Shown piece after piece: positions 15,022 through 22,090 of a stretch of 22,422 nucleotides of DNA. The stretch covers positions 1 through 22,422 of the forward strand of contig JAWUWK010000132.1 in NCBI GenBank assembly GCA_034111875.1. The letters are read 5' to 3'. Source of the stretch: Rs1 sp034111875. GTDB lineage: Bacteria > Pseudomonadota > Gammaproteobacteria > Pseudomonadales > Balneatricaceae. How positions within the stretch are numbered: position 1 is the stretch's first letter; each line of letters opens with the position of its first letter. The notes beneath the pieces were generated by a model. The model was given only the letters and a program-made list of their open reading frames with translations. It made no database searches and was not told the origin of the DNA. The position numbers and the translations under genes are program-made.

Positions 15022-15167
15022 AAAAGGCTTTACAATCGAATATTGATACTCTAACTAAACTCTTAGCTTAAAGGAGCAAGCGTTCAAGTCAAATAGCACC
15101 TCTGGGTGTGGCGTCATTCTAAATCTAGGCAGGCTGGTTTTTAGAAAAACAAGACTGGGAGATCGGC

Positions 15168-15266
15168 ATGACCTACACGGCTATTAAATCTGACAACTTT
15201 TTGTCTGGTTTAAACGGCACACAGAAAATATTGGCCTACATCGCCTACTTCTTTCTCTTAAGCTAA
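15168..15266 (+). CDS. Candidate 32-residue small protein between dctP and dctQ
   Basis: A short ORF starts at ATG 15168 with a strong GGAG ribosome-binding site six bases upstream and ends at TAA 15266. The product begins MTYTAIKSDNFLSGLNGTQ and ends in a hydrophobic KILAYIAYFFLLS tail that could insert in or lie on the membrane. It sits in the 431-bp gap between dctP and dctQ, after the stem-loop and in the operon's direction. It may be a small transporter-associated protein, a leader peptide or a chance ORF. I recognise no family. The good ribosome-binding site is the main support. Confidence 0.35.
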   Translation: MTYTAIKSDNFLSGLNGTQKILAYIAYFFLLS

Positions 15267-15373
15267 GCGTTAGCATTCATGAACGCTAATGAAATGTGTT
15301 ATCAATAGTTAGCTAAACGTGTATGACAGTATTGATTTCGTCTTTTCTCTTGGGCCTAACCGGAGTACACATT

Positions 15374-15943
15374 ATGGGTAAAAAATTCCTGTATATATTA
15401 GATAATATAGAAAGCTATATTTGTAGAACCCTACTAGCTATCTTTGTCTGTTTGCTTTTTTTACAAATATTATCAAGACAATTTTTTAGTTATTCTTTCT
15501 CTTGGAATGAAGAACTTTCTGTTTACCTGTTCGTCTGGTTTGTTTTTTTTGGTGCCAGCTACGCCGCCAAACTAGCGGCTCATAACCGCGTCACTTTCCA
15601 ATACAAATTAATGCCTGCTGTCTGTAGACCTATTCTTGAATTCATTTCCGACCTAGTATGGATAGCCTTCAATTGCTACTTCATCTATCTGTGCGTTGAT
15701 TTCATCTTCAATCGAATGCTGCCTTTCAATAAGTCTCAGACTTTAGGCATCCATATGAAGTATTTTTATATGGTATTACCCATAGCATTTTCGCTAATGA
15801 CAGTGCGTATTATCCAAGTCAATTACTACAAACTCATCTTAGGCATTGATATACGTGACCCCGACTCACGAGAACTCGATGATTTAAAAGAGCTAGACAT
15901 AGACTTAGATAATAACTCAGAGAATAACAACAAAGCGAAATGA
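15374..15943 (+). CDS. dctQ: TRAP transporter small permease subunit, DctQ family
   Basis: A 189-residue inner-membrane protein with four predicted transmembrane helices and the DctQ signature around FSWNEELSVYLFVWFVFFGASYAAKLAAHNRV (E-E-L...A..G..HNRV). It partners DctM to form the Na+-coupled secondary transporter fed by DctP. The C-terminus (from about residue 160) is an unusually acidic cytoplasmic tail, DDLKELDIDLDNNSE. I set the start at ATG 15374 because a GGAG site lies 8 bases upstream and family members begin just before the first helix. An in-frame ATG at 15323 would add 17 residues. dctM follows after 16 bases. Confidence 0.87.
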   Translation: MGKKFLYILDNIESYICRTLLAIFVCLLFLQILSRQFFSYSFSWNEELSVYLFVWFVFFGASYAAKLAAHNRVTFQYKLMPAVCRPILEFISDLVWIAFNCYFIYLCVDFIFNRMLPFNKSQTLGIHMKYFYMVLPIAFSLMTVRIIQVNYYKLILGIDIRDPDSRELDDLKELDIDLDNNSENNNKAK

Positions 15944-15959
15944 GCTTTAGGAGCTATTT

Positions 15960-17303
15960 ATGGCTGAAACATCTATAGTACTAGTGCTATTTGGAACTTT
16001 TTTGTTCCTGTTATTCATTGGTGCACCAGTAACCGTATCACTTGGCGCCGCTGCGCTAGCAACTTATTTCTATTTAGATAAAACCCCAATTGTCATGGTA
16101 CAAATGGCTTTTCGATCTGTGGGTAATTTCCCTTTAATGGCGCTTCCTGCCTTTATACTCGCGGGGGCCTTGATGGAGGCTGCCGGAATATCGAAACGCT
16201 TGGTAGCCGTCGCAGAGAGCTTTGCCGGCCCTTTCACTGGCGGTATCTCTGCAGCAACCGTGTTAGCTTGCATGTTCTTTGGTGCTATTTCTGGTTCAGG
16301 TCCTGCTACGACAGCTGCCGTCGGCATGTTAATGATTCCAGCCATGGTTAAACGCGGCTATGACAAAGGTTACGCCTCGGCGATCACAGCGTCATCAGGC
16401 GGTCTGGGTATCATCATTCCACCTTCAATCCCAATGGTAATCTATGGTATTTCAGCGATAGGCTTATCAGTGCCTCTTGAAGCTGTGGCGAAATTCGGTA
16501 CTTTCCAAAGTGTTTCTATTACTAAAATGTTTATTGCCGGTATCGTGCCCGGATTAGTAATTTCGTTGAGTTTGTTAATACTTAACTATTTTCGCTGTCG
16601 CAGCTTAGGTTATAAAGGCAGCGGCGATGATTGGAATCTATGTATCGTTGCAGATGCCGTGCGCAAAGGGAAATGGTCGATAATGGCTCCTGTTGTCATT
16701 CTAGGGGGTATCTATTCTGGTTGGTTTACGCCAACTGAATCGGCGATTATAGCGATCTTCTATACTCTATTTATCGGCGTATTCGTTCACAGAGAACTTA
16801 AATTAAAAGATATTTTTCAGTCTCTAGAAACCACAACTTGGCTTTCCGGTAGAGTACTATTGATCTTGTTTACTGCCACAGTGTTCGGGCGTATCTTGGT
16901 TCAGTACCAAATACCGGCGATTGTTGCTGAGTCTATGTTAAGCGTGACGAGCAACATCTATGTCATTTGGTTCTTGATCATTGCCTTCTTACTCTTTGTT
17001 GGCATGTTTATGGAAACCCTCGCGGCGATTATGATCTTGACCCCTGTACTGCTGCCAGTGACTTATAACTTAGGCATCGACCCAGTCCATTTCGGAATTG
17101 TCATGATCTGTAGTTTATCGATCGGATTTGCAACCCCACCCTTAGGTGAAAATCTATTTGTGGCTTCGGGCATATCCAACATATCGCTGGAAGAAGTGAC
17201 CAAAAAAGCGCTACCTTTTGCCGGTATATCCGCCGTGGCAGTATTCGTGATTGCTTTTTTTCCAGAGCTCTCGCTGTTTCTACCTAGGTTATTCGGTTAC
17301 TAA
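15960..17303 (+). CDS. dctM: TRAP transporter large permease subunit, DctM family
   Basis: A 447-residue polytopic membrane protein with roughly 12 to 13 hydrophobic segments, the transport subunit of the TRAP system. Visible family motifs are GAPVTVSLGAAAL near residue 22, PLMALPAFILAGALMEAAG, FFGAISGSGPATTAAVG (the hairpin and Na+ site region), SSGGLGIIIPPSIPMVIYG and the second repeat GMFMETLAAIMILTPVLLPV with FATPPLGENLFVASG. AGGAG sits about 7 bases before the ATG. It is full length, the last gene of the operon, and is followed by a strong hairpin. It uses the Na+ gradient rather than ATP to import the DctP ligand. Confidence 0.93.
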   Translation: MAETSIVLVLFGTFLFLLFIGAPVTVSLGAAALATYFYLDKTPIVMVQMAFRSVGNFPLMALPAFILAGALMEAAGISKRLVAVAESFAGPFTGGISAATVLACMFFGAISGSGPATTAAVGMLMIPAMVKRGYDKGYASAITASSGGLGIIIPPSIPMVIYGISAIGLSVPLEAVAKFGTFQSVSITKMFIAGIVPGLVISLSLLILNYFRCRSLGYKGSGDDWNLCIVADAVRKGKWSIMAPVVILGGIYSGWFTPTESAIIAIFYTLFIGVFVHRELKLKDIFQSLETTTWLSGRVLLILFTATVFGRILVQYQIPAIVAESMLSVTSNIYVIWFLIIAFLLFVGMFMETLAAIMILTPVLLPVTYNLGIDPVHFGIVMICSLSIGFATPPLGENLFVASGISNISLEEVTKKALPFAGISAVAVFVIAFFPELSLFLPRLFGY

Positions 17304-17326
17304 CACCTCTCTTAGCATCACCTCTG

Positions 17327-17364
17327 ACAACCAGTACGCCGTACTGGTTGTTCCATCTTTGTTT
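17327..17364 (+). terminator. Terminator hairpin of the TRAP operon
   Basis: ACAACCAGTAC (17327-17337) and GTACTGGTTGT (17341-17351) form a perfect 11-bp stem with loop GCC. The trailing TCCATCTTTGTTT is moderately T-rich. It lies 24 bp after the dctM stop. Confidence 0.7.
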
Positions 17365-17829
17365 ACGCTCCCGTCCGCTTTAAAAGCGCTCAGCTTCAGC
17401 GCTATCCCAGATAACCGCAATCACCCTTAGCACCACTAATCTTGGTTTTTATTAATCCACCCTCACGAGGGGATCTCAGAGGCAGAGTAATACTATAGGT
17501 GACTTTCTACTCTAACTTTGTAATTAATCACCGCAAGCTAAACAGTGTGGCTATTGCGCTTTACATTATTTATTGAAACTGTTCTAACAGTAGCAGCAAC
17601 CTAACTCTGATCGCGCTACAGAGTCCATGTAGACTTCGGCACCACCATTTGCGCTATTTTTTGGTGAACAGTTTGATAGCATAACCAGACATAGATAAAA
17701 CCTTGCTGTCAATCTCACCGGTACGTTCAGTTTGGTTTACTTGATAAGCGAAAGTTAATAATTGCCTGCAGGCACTCTAGGCGTTTTGAATTGAAAATTT
17801 GCGAAGCCAGATTTAGTGGTTTTAGGCTG
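17365..17829. other. Intergenic region before the IS graveyard, nothing firm
   Basis: No ORF with recognisable homology on either strand. The minus strand around 17580-17690 contains short open stretches (for example a VYMDSVARS segment) that may be remnants, but no family could be assigned. Confidence 0.4.
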
Positions 17830-18395
17830 GAGGGCGTAAATCATTGTGTGTAACTGCTCTTCTAGTTATTTAAACATGAGGTGTAAGTTCTCTCTCGAAC
17901 TCGATCATAAATCTATTTAGCGCTCTCTGCCAGTCTCTAATTGGCATTGTCGATCTTTTAGAGGCGGATTCTACTGCTAAATAAACAACTTTTAGAGCAG
18001 CATTATCTTTAGTGTCTTTACAGATTTTCGGATAACACTATTGAGCGACTCGATAGCATTGGTGGTATAAATGACCTTATGTATATCTCTTGGATACGAG
18101 AAGATAGTGATCAAATTATGCCCGTTTGAAGGCCACGATTTACTGATTTGTGGATACTTTTTATGCCGTTTTTCTGCCGACCGCTCGCGTTCTAAGTTGG
18201 CCTTATCCTCAGTCCCTGACTGATAAATCAGCTTCAGATTCTTTGTTACTTCATTGTAATCTTTGCATGGAAAAATTTTAAAGAATGCTCTACCAGGTGT
18301 ACAATACACAGCTGTATCTTAGCTTTAGGTAAGTATCAATGATTGCTTCAGGAAAGCCTTTTAGGCCATCTACGCAAGTGATAAGCAACTGTTCT
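17830..18395 (-). mobile_element. IS256-family insertion sequence, 3' remnant
   Basis: The sequence at 17830-17856, read on the minus strand, ends in TTACACACAATGATTTACGCC-type sequence like IS256-family terminal repeats, 14 bp past the transposase stop. The element is present only as its transposase C-terminal half. The other boundary, near 18395, abuts a fragment of a different IS. Confidence 0.6.
17870..18395 (-). pseudogene. IS256-family (Mutator-type) transposase, C-terminal remnant
   Basis: From about 18390 down, the minus strand reads LLITCVDGLKGFPEAIIDTY, the conserved VDGLKGFPEA motif of IS256 transposases around the second catalytic aspartate. A frameshift follows near 18300. The open part from 18309 then has KYPQISKSW, NLITIFSYP and IHKVIYTTNAIESLNSVIRK, the strongest IS256 signature, containing the catalytic glutamate. 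A further frame change near 18000 is followed by an ALKVVYLAVESASKR and MPIRDWQRALNRFMIEFEREL ending at the stop at 17870. The N-terminal half is absent. With multiple frame breaks this is a dead fragment. Confidence 0.85.
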
Positions 18396-18398
18396 GCA

Positions 18399-18500
18399 CC
18401 AAGGTAGCAGCTTTTCAAAATCCTCAACGGTTTCAAAATAGGGTAGCACTTTCAATATGCTGTTTAGGTAACTGTATGGATCAAGCCTATTGAGCATTGC
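18399..18500 (-). pseudogene. IS66-family transposase C-terminal scrap
   Basis: A 34-residue open stretch on the minus strand contains LDPYSYLNSILKVLP and ends TVEDFEKLLPW. This is the pattern of the IS66 transposase C-terminal domain (usually a G-x-D/E-P-Y-x-Y-L helix and a terminal LLPW). It directly abuts the IS256 remnant. Surrounding sequence to 18700 has no further clear IS66 homology, so this is a short relic of another element. Confidence 0.6.
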
Positions 18501-18707
18501 TTAGGCCACAAAAATATTCAGCACAGCGTTCAATATACTCAGTTACCACCGAAAAGATTTCAATCCTTCTAGAATGACTAATTTATCAATAACACGTTGT
18601 CTTTAGGTGTTGCACTAATCAATGGAGAGTAAAGAACCTGAAATGTTAGCAAAATTTGGAATTTTTATCGAAAAGTAAAGCCCATGTATTTTCTGGCTAC
18701 ATTTATT

Positions 18708-18716
18708 AATTAAAAC
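18708..18716 (+). repeat. Target-site duplication, left copy
   Basis: AATTAAAAC lies directly outside the left inverted repeat of the IS4-family element and is repeated exactly at 19982-19990. Confidence 0.75.
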
Positions 18717-19981
18717 CACTAGTGTCCGGTTTAAAAAAAGGTGTCAGGCTATAGTGCTTTAACCTCGGGGATTACGGTAAAATCATTGTTAACTAGACAG
18801 CTATTTTTCCAACCAGAGGTTAAGCGTGAAACATTCTAACAGCATTTTCTACCAACTATTCCCCGTCATACCTTTCAACAAACGGTTGATCGACATAATG
18901 GCGATCATCGTATAAGGACTCTTTCATGCTGGGATCAGTTAATCGCCTTACTCTTTGCACAACTTAATAATCAGACTTCATTAAGAGGAATTTAAACGAC
19001 ATTTAATAGCCAAAAATCTAAGCTTTATCATCTAGGCGCGAGGCGTATCAGCCGCTCATCTTTAGCGGATGCCAACGGCAATCGCCCCACAGCTATTTTC
19101 TGCGAAACGTTCTACTCTCTGCTCGAATAAGTGCGCTCAAAACTTCCTAAAAGTGATGCCAGCCAAATGATAAGGCTGATTGATTCTACGACGATTGATT
19201 TAAACCTTAATCTATTTAAGTGGGCAAATTTTCGTTCGAAGAAAGCAGGAATAAAGCTTCATACCGTATATGACCCTAATGCAGCAGTCCCTGTCTATTT
19301 TTCATTAACACAGACGAAAACAAATGACGCGAAAGAACTAAACAACCTATCGATGATACCAAACACAACTTATGTTGATCGTGCTTATAATAATTACAGT
19401 TGGTTTTATTCATTGAATCAGGATAACTCGAAATTTGTTGGTCGAATGAAGACAAATACTTGCTATCAAGTAGTGGATGAAAAGACTCCTGTAGGCATGG
19501 GAGTCGTTGCGGATAAAATTATTCGACTAAGCAGCGCTAAAGGGAAGAAGCTCTGCCCAATTGATTTGCGCCGTGTTACTTTTGTTCGGAAAGACGATCA
19601 AAAAGAGCTCGTCTTTATCACGAATGATCTATCGTGTTCAGCAGTTCAGATCGCCGGATTATATAAACAGCGCTGGAAAATAGAATTGTTCTTTAAAGGG
19701 ATAAAATAAAACCTAAAGCGCTTCATCAGTCAAAATAAAAACGGTGTAATGATTCAAGTCTTGATAGGACGCATATCCTACCTGCTATTAAAGCTGACGC
19801 AATTAACATACTTGAGTAAGCAAACGCTCTATCAGGTCTGCCTATTAATAGGTGCTAATTTGATGGAGCGCAGAGGTATAATGGAGCGGCTAAATCCATC
19901 GTTCAAAACGATTGAAACCAGACAAAAATAGCGTGCAACAAATGAATTTTTGGCTACTAAATGTTTAACCGGACACTAGTG
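18717..19981 (+). mobile_element. IS4-family insertion sequence (copy 2), 1265 bp, complete ends
   Basis: Perfect 15-bp terminal inverted repeats, CACTAGTGTCCGGTT at 18717-18731 and AACCGGACACTAGTG at 19967-19981, bracket a transposase-like region. The 9-bp direct repeat AATTAAAAC outside both ends is a target-site duplication, so this copy arrived by transposition. It inserted at the edge of older IS relics. The transposase is broken, so movement now would need a helper in trans. Confidence 0.85.
18826..19931 (+). pseudogene. IS4-family transposase pseudogene (copy 2)
   Basis: The GTG at 18826 starts VKHSNSIFYQ, like copy 1. A deletion then shifts the frame within 15 codons and stops follow. 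Reading resumes around 19131 with RSKLPKSDASQMIRLIDSTTIDLN, GIKLHTVYDP and TYVDRAYNNYSWF (the DDE second-aspartate region, YVDRAY), then YKQRWKIELFFKGIK, the Y-(2)-R-(3)-E-(6)-K glutamate signature. At 19707-19709 a TAA stands where family members have glutamine (FFK-IKQNL), and the frame continues open to 19931. Another in-frame TAA lies just before 19131. Several nonsense and frameshift lesions therefore separate recognisable domains. Confidence 0.85.
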
Positions 19982-19990
19982 AATTAAAAC
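19982..19990 (+). repeat. Target-site duplication, right copy
   Basis: AATTAAAAC directly follows the right inverted repeat and is identical to 18708-18716. Confidence 0.75.
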
Positions 19991-20193
19991 AAAAAAGTAG
20001 AATCATATCTGGGCAACTGGGTCAGAATACGGGCCGACCCTCATATTTAACCTATTTTAGGCTGTTCTCGCTCTACAATTTTCAAAGAGGATAAAACAAC
20101 AGCACTGTGTAGTGCCACGATACTAAAGACATCTAGAAGATTAAGCGAATAATATGTTGTCTGTGCACAATACAGCATTTTTACAGATGTTGT

Positions 20194-20227
20194 AAGCTGA
20201 CCCTGAGCACATGAGTCAGGTCAGCTT
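20194..20227 (-). terminator. Hairpin downstream of the tps locus (weak terminator candidate)
   Basis: AAGCTGACCCTGA (20194-20206) pairs with TCAGGTCAGCTT (20216-20227) with one bulged C and a 9-base loop. On the minus strand it follows tpsB and the short ORF, but lacks a strong U-run. Confidence 0.4.
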
Positions 20228-20277
20228 TGCCTCCCGATCAGACGGTGGATGCAGTTCATCGATGCGTAGCTTTTCAT
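20221..20277 (-). pseudogene. Truncated N-terminus of a TpsA-type exoprotein (ESPR-like remnant)
   Basis: On the minus strand, 97 bp after tpsB, an ATG at 20277 opens an 18-codon frame reading MKSYASMNCIHRLIGRQS before a stop. MN-x-I-x-RLI is the start of the extended signal peptide region (ESPR) found on large two-partner-secretion and autotransporter exoproteins, where it usually continues RLIWN. Homology appears to end after RLI, as if the rest of the gene was deleted. Its place after tpsB is where an fhaB-like gene often lies. The match is short, so confidence is limited. Confidence 0.4.
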
Positions 20278-20374
20278 GGTGTCAGTTTTTTTGGGCAGAA
20301 TTTTGCAGAACGTCAGTGTGAAATGGAAATGGCGCTCAGTCCTTTGCCGGCACCGAAAGCGGCTGTACTGCTGT

Positions 20375-22090
20375 TCAAAATCTCTTGCTGATCTCGACCC
20401 ATGCGCGGTTGGGCGCGCTGCTCGTCACCAGCGTTGGGGCCTCACCAATTCGCGAGGCGATAGAGGCCTTCGCACGCCACTGCTTCGGCCCGGCCCAGTT
20501 GATCCCTACGCCCGCTCCGCTCAGGGTAGCGCTGTTCTTCCCCGCAACCAAGGTGTTCTTATTGATCTTCACGCGCGCAGTGTCGACGAAAGCCACCGCC
20601 TGCCATTGTCCGCCCCAGACCGTCCCCAGACCGTGCCGCAATTCAGCGGTTGCCAGATAGCCAGTATCGCCCGACAGCGCGGCCATGTCATAAGCGCGCA
20701 CCGTGGAAGGCCCGCCCACGCTCATCTTCTGCGACGCATCCAGATTATCGTTCGCCCACTGGCCGGAGAAGGCCAGGTACAGACCGTTCTTTGGACTCAG
20801 GCTTTGCAGACGCGTGAGGTTCGCGTTCCATTTGGAGAACCCGCCTTGTGTGCCTGCGGTCTCCGCATCGCTCACCTGCGCATCCGCGTTGTCAAAACCG
20901 ACGTGCCCTGCTGTCAAGCCTAGGTTCCAGGTGTTGATGCCGCCCGAGAGGAACGCATCGCGCGCATCCCCGGCCAGGCTCAGCGTCCAGTTCTCCAACG
21001 AGCGGTCGGTCTTGCTGGCGATGGCGTCAATGTGGTCGCGCAGTTGCAGACTGTCAAACTGGAGCTGCCCGTAAATATTGACATCGTAGCTGCGCAGCAG
21101 CGGGTGCTTGACCCACAGGCTTGCTACCCGCGCGCTGCCATTAGCTTTGAGGGCTTCCAGCGGTTCGCCCAACGCATAGCGAAGGGTCGAATAAGCTCCG
21201 CCTAAGCGCGTTCCCTGGCCATTGAGCAAGGTTTCGTAGCCGATGCGAGCGTAGTTCAACCGGTCGCCCGAGCTTAGCCCGCTCGCGCTCAGAATATCGC
21301 CGTGCTGCAGCAGGTTGATAACGTTCGCGGTGCCGCCGGTGCGTGCCCTGCCGGTATGGCGGTTGCCGAAATTATCCAGCACCATATTACCTGTGACCAT
21401 CGCGCTAGGCGTGGTGCTCACCAGCAGGTCTGATGTGCCGACCACCTCACCCGGCTTCAGGGTTGCGCCGGTCACGACACCCGGAATGTCCGAGAGCAGC
21501 AGCAGGGCATGATCTAGCTCGGTCTTGCCGATGAACTTCCCGCTTTGCAGCGGGGCGAGTGTCGCTTGCAGCAAGGCATCTTTCACCCGGCTGAGGTTGT
21601 TAAGGCTGACCTGGCCGTAGCGCGCCTCGATGATTGCAATACGCACCATCCCAGCCGCAATCGTCTGTGCCGGGATGATCGCCCGCGCCAACACATAGCC
21701 CTGGCTTTGGTAATAGCTGGTAATGCGGGCAGCTAACTCACCCAATTGGGAAAGGCCGAGGCTTTTGCCTTCCGCGTCCGCTACTAGGGCGTGTAGGGTC
21801 GGTGTATCGAACAGGGTGTTGCCGGTGATCTGGATACTCTTCACCGGGAAAGGTGCACTCGGCGGCAGCTTGGCGCCGGCCTTCTCGATCGTCAGCCCAG
21901 TTCCGCTGGGCGAGAACGCTGGGGGTGTGAGCGGCGCAATCTGCTGCAGGAGATCCCCCGCACCGGGAACCACAGTGCTAGCAGCTTGTACAGCCAGCGG
22001 GGAGACGGCAAGTAACAGTGCCGCGAACATAGGCTTCATGGTTTGCAGCGGCTCATGGTTATTGGTCATGTCAGGCATCTTCTTCTTCAT
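20375..22090 (-). CDS. Two-partner secretion outer-membrane transporter, ShlB/FhaC/HecB family (TpsB)
   Basis: A 571-residue Omp85-superfamily transporter that secretes a TpsA exoprotein across the outer membrane. A Sec signal peptide is present (MKPMFAALLLAVSPLAVQA, cleavage near AVQA-A). Within the first 220 residues are a ShlB-type POTRA domain (FPVKSIQITGNTLFDTPTL) and a second POTRA-like stretch (YGQVSLNNLSRV...DIPGV). The 16-strand barrel follows, with VGGPSTVRAYDMAALSGDTGY, the VRGY/F lid-loop motif with A in place of G. It ends in a terminal phenylalanine (KRF), the usual Bam-recognised beta-signal. The ATG at 22090 overlaps the stop of the upstream exoprotein gene (ATGA). In-frame ATGs at 22069 and 22039 are alternatives, and the latter gives a more ordinary signal peptide. 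Composition is much more GC-rich than the rest of the window, suggesting transfer. Confidence 0.9.
   Translation of the reverse strand: MKKKMPDMTNNHEPLQTMKPMFAALLLAVSPLAVQAASTVVPGAGDLLQQIAPLTPPAFSPSGTGLTIEKAGAKLPPSAPFPVKSIQITGNTLFDTPTLHALVADAEGKSLGLSQLGELAARITSYYQSQGYVLARAIIPAQTIAAGMVRIAIIEARYGQVSLNNLSRVKDALLQATLAPLQSGKFIGKTELDHALLLLSDIPGVVTGATLKPGEVVGTSDLLVSTTPSAMVTGNMVLDNFGNRHTGRARTGGTANVINLLQHGDILSASGLSSGDRLNYARIGYETLLNGQGTRLGGAYSTLRYALGEPLEALKANGSARVASLWVKHPLLRSYDVNIYGQLQFDSLQLRDHIDAIASKTDRSLENWTLSLAGDARDAFLSGGINTWNLGLTAGHVGFDNADAQVSDAETAGTQGGFSKWNANLTRLQSLSPKNGLYLAFSGQWANDNLDASQKMSVGGPSTVRAYDMAALSGDTGYLATAELRHGLGTVWGGQWQAVAFVDTARVKINKNTLVAGKNSATLSGAGVGINWAGPKQWRAKASIASRIGEAPTLVTSSAPNRAWVEISKRF

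Larger units (their letters stand above)
19991..20374. other. Junction region between the IS and the GC-rich tps locus
   Basis: Base composition rises from AT-rich to GC-rich across this stretch. It contains a hairpin (20194-20227) and a short TpsA N-terminus-like ORF (20221-20277), listed separately. A GGGTC/GACCC inverted repeat lies near 20019-20040. No intact gene was found. Confidence 0.5.

Noticed and set aside
20276..20923. Long open frame on the plus strand opposite tpsB
   Set aside because: It lies antisense to the well-supported transporter gene, is rich in Arg, Cys and Pro as GC-rich shadow frames are, and matches no family.
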